Shown here in pieces: positions 14,899 through 22,408 of a stretch of DNA of 25,888 nucleotides. Within the stretch, counting starts at the first letter, position 1; each line of letters opens with the position of its first letter. Below the pieces are notes generated by a model. The model saw only the letters and a list, made by a program, of their open reading frames with translations, did no database searches and was not told where the DNA came from. This DNA is from Rifleibacterium sp035352635 (GTDB lineage Bacteria; Muiribacteriota; Ozemobacteria; Ozemobacterales; Ozemobacteraceae). The DNA lies in contig DAOPYA010000061.1 of NCBI GenBank assembly GCA_035352635.1, forward strand, positions 1 to 25,888, written 5' to 3'. The translations under genes and the position numbers were made by a program.

Positions 14899-17380
14899 TT
14901 TTTGCTCCGGCCCGTTTACCGGACTTCTTTTTGGCTTCGGTTCCGAGGGCGCGTTTGCTGAAAACCAGAGGCGTTTTCTTTGGCTTACCATTCAACGCAA
15001 GTTTTAAGACTTCTGATGCCAGGGAAACCTTATGGATTACGAGATTCTTAAGAATCTGTGGTGGTATTTCTTCGAGTTCTTTTTCGTTATCACTTGAAAG
15101 AATAATGTTGGTAATATTCTGGCGATGGGCGGCAAGAAGTTTTTCTTTGATGCCCCCGACGGGCAAAACTTTGCCGCGCAGGGTAATTTCGCCGGTCATG
15201 GCAAAGTCATTACGAACCGGAACTTCATTCAGGGCAGAATAAATGGCTGTGGCAATGGCGATCCCTGCTGATGGGCCGTCTTTGGGCACGGCTCCTTCGG
15301 GAAAATGGATGTGCAGGTCGATTGATTCATAATCGATCGGCCGCATATTGATTTCGTCAGCGTGGCTGCGCAAATATGAAAGACTGGCGTGAGCTGATTC
15401 TTTCATAACATCGCCGAGTGAGCCGGTCAGAATAATCTTGCCGCGCCCTGGCATGACTACAACTTCGATTGGCAGAGTGGTTCCGCCGACTTCGGTCCAG
15501 GCAAGGCCGTTCACCAGGCCGATATCGTCTTTGCCTTCGCGCTTGTCGTTATGATATTTGGGGATTCCGAGATACTTTTCGACGCTGGTATCGATGACAT
15601 TCAGGGCAAATTTCTCTTTGCCGTCGCCGGCAATGGTTGAGAGCTTGCCAAGAACGATATCGCGGGCAATTTTGCGGCAAATTGAAGCGAGTTCACGTTC
15701 AAGATTGCGAACGCCGGCTTCCCGGGTGAACTTTCTGATGACATCGGTGACGGCGGACTCATCGATAGTGATTTTATGTTTGTTAATGCCGTTGGCATCA
15801 ATTTGTTTGGGTATCAGATATTTTTTAGCAATCTGTACCTTTTCTTCTTCGGTGTAGCCGGGGAGATAAACAACTTCGAGGCGGTCGCGCAACGGCCCGG
15901 GAATAGTATGAGGCACGTTGGCTGTGGTTAGAAACAGAACTTTTGAAAGATCATAAGGAGTCGAGATATAATGATCGGAAAAAGCATGATTCTGTTCGGG
16001 ATCAAGCGCTTCTAGAAGCGCAGAGCTTGGGTCGCCCCTGAAATCCATGCCCATCTTGTCGATTTCGTCAAGAAGAATAACCGGGTTTCGTGAACCGGTA
16101 TCACGCAAGGCCTGAATGATTCGACCAGGCATTGCACCGATGTAGGTTCGGCGATGGCCGCGGATTTCGGCTTCATCACGCATGCCACCGAGAGAAATCC
16201 GGGCAAACTTGCGATTCAATGCCCTGGCAATTGATTTGCCCAGTGACGTTTTGCCGACGCCTGGAGGGCCAATCAGGCAAAGAATCGGGCCTTTGATTGA
16301 TTTTTTCAGATGGCAGACGGCAAGGTATTCAAGAATTCTTTCTTTAACCTTCTTCAAACCGAAATGGTCTTCGTCAAGAATTTCCTGGCAGCGTACGAGG
16401 TCGATGCGGTCACGGGTCTGCTTTTTCCAGGGCAGGGCCACCAGCCAGTCGATATAATTGCGCGAAACCGTTGCTTCTGCTGACCCTGGGGGCATTTTGG
16501 TAAGTTTGGCAAGTTCTTTATCGGCTTTTTCACGGGCTTCTTCGGGCATGCCGGCTTTGGCGATCGCGGCTTTCAGTTCTTCGACTTCTTCGGTGCGTTC
16601 ATCGGCGTCGCCGAGTTCTTTCTGAATTGCCTTCATCTGTTCGCGCAGGTAATATTCTTTTTGAATCTGTTCCATCTGCTTGCGAACCTGGCCACGGATT
16701 TTTTTCTCGACCATCATGATCTCAAGTTCACGGTTAAGAATGGCCGCGATTTTTTCAAGACGTTCGCGAGGTTCAAAGGCTTCAAGAATTTCCTGTTTTT
16801 CTTCAACTTTCAGGTTAAGGTGGGCAGTTATGATGTCGGCCAGGCGACCTGGTTCTTCGACATTATTGGCAACCATTATGACTTCAAGCGGAATTTTCTT
16901 GTTAAGTTTTACATATTGCTCGAAGAGGGTAATGACGTTGCGCATCAGGGCTTGCAGTTCGATTGATTTGCGATCTTCAGTAATAATGCGTTCGCCTTCG
17001 ACTTCAAAGTATTCGTCGAGGCGGGTAAAGCGCTTGATTTTGACCCTGGTAGTGCCTTCTACGAGAATCTTAAGAATGCCGTCAGGCAGTTTCAGCAACT
17101 GAAGGATTTCGGCTACTGTGCCGGTTTCGAACAGTTCGGCTGCTTCAGGGTCATCGGTTTTTGCCTGCTTCTGGGAGCAGAGAATAATCTTGCGATTCTT
17201 GAGCATTGCCTCTTCGATGGCGCGTATCGATTTTTTGCGCCCTACAAAAAGAGGCACGACCATGTATGGAAATACCACCACATCACGCAGTGGCAGAAGA
17301 GGATAAATTTCCGGGCCTACCGGCAGGCCGGAAACGTCATCATTGTTGTCTGTATTATTGCTGCGATCTTCAGTTGCCAT
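14888..17380 (-). CDS. lon: ATP-dependent Lon protease (LonA type)
   Basis: This 830-residue enzyme degrades misfolded and regulatory proteins in the cytoplasm using ATP. Order of domains: N-terminal substrate-recognition domain (about 25-215), coiled-coil (220-300), AAA+ module with Walker A GPPGVGKT (371-378) and Walker B LLDEID (436-441), then the protease domain (about 610-800). The catalytic dyad is S704 in KDGPSAG and K746 in GGIKEK. A short basic tail (KKKSGKRAGAK) ends it. Length and motifs are normal for LonA. ATG 17380 has AGGAG nine bases upstream. It follows glyS-like after 67 bases and overlaps engB by 11. No CIRCE or other heat-shock operator was seen upstream. Confidence 0.98.
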   Translation of the reverse strand: MATEDRSNNTDNNDDVSGLPVGPEIYPLLPLRDVVVFPYMVVPLFVGRKKSIRAIEEAMLKNRKIILCSQKQAKTDDPEAAELFETGTVAEILQLLKLPDGILKILVEGTTRVKIKRFTRLDEYFEVEGERIITEDRKSIELQALMRNVITLFEQYVKLNKKIPLEVIMVANNVEEPGRLADIITAHLNLKVEEKQEILEAFEPRERLEKIAAILNRELEIMMVEKKIRGQVRKQMEQIQKEYYLREQMKAIQKELGDADERTEEVEELKAAIAKAGMPEEAREKADKELAKLTKMPPGSAEATVSRNYIDWLVALPWKKQTRDRIDLVRCQEILDEDHFGLKKVKERILEYLAVCHLKKSIKGPILCLIGPPGVGKTSLGKSIARALNRKFARISLGGMRDEAEIRGHRRTYIGAMPGRIIQALRDTGSRNPVILLDEIDKMGMDFRGDPSSALLEALDPEQNHAFSDHYISTPYDLSKVLFLTTANVPHTIPGPLRDRLEVVYLPGYTEEEKVQIAKKYLIPKQIDANGINKHKITIDESAVTDVIRKFTREAGVRNLERELASICRKIARDIVLGKLSTIAGDGKEKFALNVIDTSVEKYLGIPKYHNDKREGKDDIGLVNGLAWTEVGGTTLPIEVVVMPGRGKIILTGSLGDVMKESAHASLSYLRSHADEINMRPIDYESIDLHIHFPEGAVPKDGPSAGIAIATAIYSALNEVPVRNDFAMTGEITLRGKVLPVGGIKEKLLAAHRQNITNIILSSDNEKELEEIPPQILKNLVIHKVSLASEVLKLALNGKPKKTPLVFSKRALGTEAKKKSGKRAGAKNDN

Positions 17381-17447
17381 TATTATTTTCTCCTACCGGA
17401 AATGTGATGATTTTACTTCAGAAACAAAAAAATAGAAAGTTTTCGAA

Positions 17448-19415
17448 TCAGTCATTTTTCAATTTTTCTTTTTTGATGAACGGCAGGCGGCCAATCTGTC
17501 TGAACAATCTCTGCAAGATTGCCAGTCGCGGCATAATCGCCGGATTGCTTTCATCGAGAACTGCCGGAAGATTGAGCAGACATGCTTCGATGTTAACTCT
17601 TTCTTCTTTGAAAAACTGATAAATGGCGAGGTAATCGATTCCCTGCATGGTTTCGAGAGCGTCAAGTCTGGTGGCGATCTCTGATTCAAGTTCACAGCAT
17701 GGCTTCTCTGAAATGCTGTGGTCAACTCGTTCAACCTTGCTGCGAATTCTTGAAAAAAGAGATGAGAAGCCTTCGATATCAAGGCTTTGCGGGTCTTTCC
17801 AGGCCCGGGCCGCCTCATAAAAAGAGCATGGGTCAAACTCGCCGGCTGAATAATAGCTGTCGCCGGCAATTTCGAGTTGATTTTCGCGCAACACTTCTTC
17901 GGCAACCTGCTCAAACCAGCTTCGTCGGTCTAACTCAAAGTCGGAAAAGATTTCTTTGAACGCCTTGAAAATATCAACCCTGATACTGGCGGTTTTTAGA
18001 AGGGTAAAAATTCGCCGTGGGGAAACTACCATGCGTCCGGCAAGTCTTGCGTGGGCACGCATCAGAATTGAGAGGCTGATCATCTGAGCGAGCGGAATCT
18101 GGGGTGTTGGAATGCGCCCGGCAAAATAGCTGCACATCTCCTGGAGGACGGCCACAAAAGGTTTGCAGCTTTCGAGAGTGGTGATGCAGTGCAAAACCAT
18201 AGCAAAACCGGTATTGGGAAGATTTTTTGCAATTTCAGTGCTTTCGCCTTCTTGCAGAAGAGTCATCAGCATCATGGTCTGGGTTGAATCACGATTCAAC
18301 TTGAGAATTGGTGATATCCAGGCGGCGCAGCGAGCCATTGCAGTGGTGGCGTCAGGAGACATGCCCTTGCAGGCCTGCAGTTTTTCGGCGATGCGGCTCA
18401 GGCGTTCAGACAAAGAGTTTGCGTCTTGTTGAAAGACCGTCAGCAGGCTGCTGAATTTTTCGTTTAGAGCGATGGCGCGGCTGGCTGCTTCAAACCCGGT
18501 GTTTTTTTCGAGAATTGAAAGGGCAATAACCGCAGGCACAAGTTTGCCGTGGGCATCTTCGCAGGGCAGGTAATCGGTATTCATGGTCAGATACCGGCTG
18601 ATCACCGATTCGGGGAGTTCAAGAAATTCTGGATTAAACCTGACCAGCATGGGATGCAAGCTTTCAGAAAAAAGACAAAGCCTTTGCAAGCGCTGAACAT
18701 CTGCTCTGAGGCGATAGCCATCGGGAAGGATTGAGCGGATTCGTGCGTCAAGAACCTTTTTTTGTTCGGCTGGTTCAGTCATCAGGCCGAATTTATCCAT
18801 CTGCTGCAAAAACGAATCAACCCCGGTCAGCTCGCAAAAATCAAGGCGGGAAAATTGCCGGCCCGCGGTTGCCTTAATGCTTTTAACTCCTTCGAATTCA
18901 AGGGGCAGGTGCTGGTCATCGAGCCAGGCGGTAAAATAGAGTGGCGGCTGCGGAAAAACGCTGCGGGAGCGCCATGGCTGGGTATAAAACGGAATCGAAA
19001 CCAGAAGAGCCTTTTGAATTCTGGAAAGGCTTGCTTCGAGCGGCTGGCTTGCAACCGTTCTGGTGGCAAAAAGATACTTTTCGCCATCGATTTCCCGGAT
19101 ACTCAAATCTTTTAATTCAAGGCCTTGAGCGGCTGCAAAACCCTTGGCGGCGGGCAGCGCCTGATTGTTATAGTCAAAAGCAGCACTGGCCTTCGGGCCT
19201 CGAATTTCTTTGACCACTGCATTGGCAGAATCAGAAAGCCCTTCAACCATTATGGCAACGCGAAACTGCGAGATCCAGCAGCGCACCCGGCTGAATTCAA
19301 TTTTTTCCTGCCGAAGGATTTTTGAAAAGACCTCACGGAAATCCGGGAGTTCATAACCGAAAGAATCGTTGGCAAGAAAAGGAAACCCTGTTTCTACAAG
19401 CAGATTACGGGGCAA
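17448..19415 (-). CDS. glyS: Divergent glycyl-tRNA synthetase beta subunit (GlyS-like)
   Basis: This 655-residue protein resembles bacterial GlyRS beta subunit along its length. N-terminal landmarks are LLVETGFPFLA, VRCWISQFRVAIMVEGL, EIRGPKASAAFD, PAAKGFAAAQGL and FEGVKSIKATAGRQF (to about 188). Then come NPEFLELPESVI, a DYLPCEDAHGKLVPAVIALS stretch (281-300) and a C-terminal anticodon-binding-like end (about 594-643, DYLAIYQFFKEERVNIEA...RLAILQRLF). In ordinary GlyS a strongly conserved PTGSKDPFALRR segment occurs in the HD-like middle; here the equivalent is PTPQIPLAQMIS (436-447). Typical GlyS is about 690 residues. The start is TTG 19415, supported by AGGAG six bases upstream. No alpha subunit gene (glyQ) is in the window. 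It is either the genome's real GlyS in a fast-evolving lineage or a degenerate paralog. Confidence 0.82.
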   Translation of the reverse strand: MPRNLLVETGFPFLANDSFGYELPDFREVFSKILRQEKIEFSRVRCWISQFRVAIMVEGLSDSANAVVKEIRGPKASAAFDYNNQALPAAKGFAAAQGLELKDLSIREIDGEKYLFATRTVASQPLEASLSRIQKALLVSIPFYTQPWRSRSVFPQPPLYFTAWLDDQHLPLEFEGVKSIKATAGRQFSRLDFCELTGVDSFLQQMDKFGLMTEPAEQKKVLDARIRSILPDGYRLRADVQRLQRLCLFSESLHPMLVRFNPEFLELPESVISRYLTMNTDYLPCEDAHGKLVPAVIALSILEKNTGFEAASRAIALNEKFSSLLTVFQQDANSLSERLSRIAEKLQACKGMSPDATTAMARCAAWISPILKLNRDSTQTMMLMTLLQEGESTEIAKNLPNTGFAMVLHCITTLESCKPFVAVLQEMCSYFAGRIPTPQIPLAQMISLSILMRAHARLAGRMVVSPRRIFTLLKTASIRVDIFKAFKEIFSDFELDRRSWFEQVAEEVLRENQLEIAGDSYYSAGEFDPCSFYEAARAWKDPQSLDIEGFSSLFSRIRSKVERVDHSISEKPCCELESEIATRLDALETMQGIDYLAIYQFFKEERVNIEACLLNLPAVLDESNPAIMPRLAILQRLFRQIGRLPFIKKEKLKND

Positions 19416-19448
19416 AGTTTTCTCCTGATGATTGAATGGCAGGCTCGA

Positions 19449-19477
19449 ATTATAGCCGCCAGCCTGAATAAATTCAA
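19449..19477 (-). promoter_or_regulatory. Sigma70-type promoter upstream of glyS-lon-engB
   Basis: The minus strand reads TTGAAT (19477-19472), a 17-base spacer, and TATAAT (19454-19449). The predicted start near 19442 gives a leader of about 27 bases that contains the AGGAG ribosome binding site for the TTG start at 19415. A 6-bp inverted repeat, CAGGCT/AGCCTG (19440-19445 and 19461-19466), flanks the -10 and could be an operator or chance. Confidence 0.6.
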
Positions 19478-19478
19478 G

Positions 19479-21500
19479 TCAAAGTGGAGAATGCGGCTGA
19501 ACCTCGAATTCAGCCAGCTTGACCGAATCATTGCCCAACGCTTTGAGAGATGGTTCGTTAAGAATCTCGCTGATGGTAAGTGTTTTAACCAGAGGTCGGC
19601 CGGTGAGACCATTGCGCAGAGCAAAAACTTCAAGAAAGCCGTCAATGTTAAAGATGCTGACATCGTGGGGCAAAAAATCTGTCCAGATTTCGGGCCAACC
19701 ATTATCGGCAGTGAAGGCATACAAAAGAATTCGATATTTGCCCGGTGACAGGCGCTCAGGCAGAACAAGTGACCGGGTGGCTACGAACCTGCCCGTTGCC
19801 GGCCTGCCGTTGCGACCAAAAAATTCTGAGGGAAAATGCAGATCGTGGCCGACAAGAATGCCGTGATCGCCGAGCGTCAAGCCTCCGCCGTCAACGAGCA
19901 GGGTTACAACCGCAATATTTTTGAACCGTTCATTGGTGGTGGTCACAGCATACTGGTAATTAAAAACTTCGCCGGGAAAATGAATGTTTGCAGCAGATGT
20001 CGCTGGCCAGCCAGAAGATACTATGGATAAAGTTTCTGAGGGAACAAGTTGGCTATCTTGAACCGACCAGTTGCCTGAGGGCACAATTTTATGCAGATAG
20101 CCTGCTGCTTCAACCGAATAAGAGGCGGTCAACTGCATCAGACTGTCTTTTGGATACACAAGTGAGCCATAAAGCAACTGCCTCTCAATGACAGGTTTTA
20201 GGGTTTGGAGTTCGTTATTTTCGATTTTATCGACCAGTTGAATGGCAAGGTCTTTGCGAAATCCTTCGGTGAGACGAAAATACCAGTAGGGCTTGAATTC
20301 TACGTCGTTGCTCATCAGGAGCATAGCCCTGTCGGGCAGGTTCTTCATGGCATTTTTTACATAGAACGCCGGGCTATCGACAGATGCCGGTTGCATATAG
20401 AAGCAGAATAATGCCGTAGAGCCAATAGCTGCGCAGGCGGCTGCTTTAAGACGGTAATGGCTGATCTGATCTACTGCCAGGGCGGCCAGGGCGGCCAGAG
20501 CCATGAATGAAGGCAAGAGCATGGTCTGGGCTTCGAAGGCGTTGTAATTAAGAACAAAGCCGAGATTTATGAGAAGAATACTTGTCAAGGCAAGTTTTAA
20601 GGCACGATTCTCTCTTGCCGGCCCGGGCAGCAGAAAAAATACAGGCCCAAGCAGTAACCAGACCCCGCCTTCCCTGATGACGGTGCTGAGAAAATGCAAA
20701 AATCTGGTTAGAACTTCGGGCAGCGAGAACACAAAAAGACCGCCACCGTAAACGGTGCCGGTGAAGACTTTAAAAAAGCCTTCGATCCCGTGCCCGATCA
20801 TCGGATCGAGCAATACCCGGGCCGGGTTCTGCAGCCTGAAATACAGGTCAAAAGAAGGTATCAGGCCTGCCAGAACCCCGATAAAAAGAAATACCCAGAA
20901 ACGTGCTGCCGGTTTTATTGCCGGCCTGGCAGCCCTGATGAAGAAGAAAAGAGTGAGCGCATACAGGGCAAAGGTTGGCCGATGACCAACTCCCATGGCG
21001 CCGGTCAGACCCGCAGCCAGAGCCAGCAGGCTACCGGTGCGGCCACGTTCGAAAAGCAGGCCAACCAGCAACCCGAGCAAAATAAAGCAGATTTCGAGGG
21101 CATAGACTTCGGCCATTATAGACTGGTTACGGTATTCTGGCACCGCAAGAAGAAGAAGCCCGGCCAGGGCTGCGGTGGGCCCCGAACAACCGGCGACCAG
21201 CAGCAGACAGGTGAGAAGAACAGCCCCCATTATGCCGGTCAGAGCGGTTAACAGGTTGATACGTGCTGCGACCGATGCCCCTGGAAAATACCCGGCCGCT
21301 AAACTGGCCAGCCTGGTGAAAAGCGGGTAGCCTGGCGCGTGTGGCACATCGAGAGTCAGGGCGGCAATATGGAACTCAGAAGAGTTATACCAGCCAATTT
21401 GTTCTGAAACATCTGGCAAATACATAATCGCCCCGGCCAGGGCGGTGAATATTATGGCAATCAGAAATGAAAGCCTTGCCATTTGCTGGTTTTGCGGCAT
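19479..21500 (-). CDS. DUF2723 family polytopic membrane protein (glycosyltransferase-like)
   Basis: This 673-residue protein has about 10-11 membrane helices in its first 370 residues and a large soluble C-terminal domain (about 380-673). The N-terminal loop with NSSEFHIAALTLDVPHAPGY and PLFTRLASLAAGYFP is the signature of DUF2723, where the loop normally reads D-x-x-EF...HPPGYPL. DUF2723 proteins are related to GT-C glycosyltransferases that use lipid-linked sugars; the acidic residue in the SEF segment (Glu42) would lie at the outer face. The sugar donor and acceptor are unknown. The start at 21500 shares one base with the stop of the upstream CNB gene (TGATG), without its own Shine-Dalgarno sequence. 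ATG at residue 7 is an alternative. It could glycosylate surface proteins or envelope glycans. Confidence 0.85.
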   Translation of the reverse strand: MPQNQQMARLSFLIAIIFTALAGAIMYLPDVSEQIGWYNSSEFHIAALTLDVPHAPGYPLFTRLASLAAGYFPGASVAARINLLTALTGIMGAVLLTCLLLVAGCSGPTAALAGLLLLAVPEYRNQSIMAEVYALEICFILLGLLVGLLFERGRTGSLLALAAGLTGAMGVGHRPTFALYALTLFFFIRAARPAIKPAARFWVFLFIGVLAGLIPSFDLYFRLQNPARVLLDPMIGHGIEGFFKVFTGTVYGGGLFVFSLPEVLTRFLHFLSTVIREGGVWLLLGPVFFLLPGPARENRALKLALTSILLINLGFVLNYNAFEAQTMLLPSFMALAALAALAVDQISHYRLKAAACAAIGSTALFCFYMQPASVDSPAFYVKNAMKNLPDRAMLLMSNDVEFKPYWYFRLTEGFRKDLAIQLVDKIENNELQTLKPVIERQLLYGSLVYPKDSLMQLTASYSVEAAGYLHKIVPSGNWSVQDSQLVPSETLSIVSSGWPATSAANIHFPGEVFNYQYAVTTTNERFKNIAVVTLLVDGGGLTLGDHGILVGHDLHFPSEFFGRNGRPATGRFVATRSLVLPERLSPGKYRILLYAFTADNGWPEIWTDFLPHDVSIFNIDGFLEVFALRNGLTGRPLVKTLTISEILNEPSLKALGNDSVKLAEFEVQPHSPL

Positions 21501-22399
21501 CAGGTCGTCTCAAATGTTTTAATAATAAGTTCAGCATTCGCGGCGTCTTCAGGAAAAACCAGCGGTCTGAATTCAAGGTCTGCGTAGAGTCGCCGCCCGG
21601 TTTCGAAATCTATGAGAACCCGGTTGAGATCATCAGTGATGCGTGCCTGAAACATCAGGGTGCTGCGGGCGTTGAACTCTGGAATCATGAGCAGAATGCT
21701 GCAGTCGTCAAAGCGGCAGAGCATATCGGATTCACGAATAAATGATTCAAGGCGCAGGCCTAGTTCGCGAATTAGATCGGCTTTGAATTTTTCGAGTTCA
21801 GTTGCCGAGCCTTCGCCCTCGTTGAAATGTATCTTTTTCAGCCTGATCAGCAGAAACCCGACGGTGGCCTTTTCATTGCCGGCCCGGTTCAGCATCGACT
21901 TCATGCAGTCGATAAAGTATTCGCGTGAATAGAGGCGACTTGTGCTATCGACGATATTTTTTTCGATAAGATCAAGTTTTTTGTTGGTAGCTCTGATACG
22001 GTTGTTAAGCTCTTTCATGATGCCGAGGGCTACCATGGGAAATTCGCTGATCAGGTCGCAAAATTCGCCTTTTCGCAATACCAGGGTGCGCGAATGATTA
22101 TCAGCAATGGCTGCTGCGGCTCGGGGTTTATCGTCATAAAGCCCCATCTCGCCAAAAAAATTGCCCTTATCGAAGCTCGCGAGCACTTTAATAGCCGGGG
22201 CACGCCCGGTAAAAATCGAAATTTTACCGTCAACCACCAGATACATGCTTTCGCCGAATTCGCCCTCAGAAAATATTATCTCGCCCGGTTCGAATTCTTC
22301 TTCGGCGACGACTTCAGCAATTTTTCGCAATTCATAGCTCGATAGACTCGAAAAAATCGAGATTCTCTTCAAAAAAAGTATTCTTTCAATGATGATCAT
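21500..22399 (-). CDS. Cyclic-nucleotide-binding domain protein with degenerate GGDEF domain
   Basis: This 299-residue cytoplasmic protein has a CNB (CAP-type) domain at about 8-130 and a GGDEF-like domain at about 148-299. The phosphate-binding cassette FGEMGLYDDKPRAA (82-95) keeps the Glu84 and Arg93 that hold the cyclic phosphate and ribose, so ligand binding is plausible. The second domain begins with DSTSRLYSREYF, matching the DxLTxLxNRxxF entry of GGDEF domains. The active-site loop reads RFDDCSI (229-235) where GGDEF is expected, so no cyclase activity is likely. RESD (222-225) occupies the position of the RxxD inhibitory site that binds c-di-GMP. The protein is therefore probably a sensor and not an enzyme. 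It starts nine bases after the nucleotide-transporter-like gene stop and overlaps the DUF2723 start by one base. Confidence 0.85.
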   Translation of the reverse strand: MIIIERILFLKRISIFSSLSSYELRKIAEVVAEEEFEPGEIIFSEGEFGESMYLVVDGKISIFTGRAPAIKVLASFDKGNFFGEMGLYDDKPRAAAAIADNHSRTLVLRKGEFCDLISEFPMVALGIMKELNNRIRATNKKLDLIEKNIVDSTSRLYSREYFIDCMKSMLNRAGNEKATVGFLLIRLKKIHFNEGEGSATELEKFKADLIRELGLRLESFIRESDMLCRFDDCSILLMIPEFNARSTLMFQARITDDLNRVLIDFETGRRLYADLEFRPLVFPEDAANAELIIKTFETT

Positions 22400-22408
22400 A
22401 GGTTTCTT

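Noticed and set aside
17381..17447. Separate promoter or CIRCE operator before lon
   Set aside because: A TAAAAT element is present but no acceptable -35 at 16-18 bases, and no TTAGCACTC/GAGTGCTAA repeat. Lon can be read from the glyS promoter.
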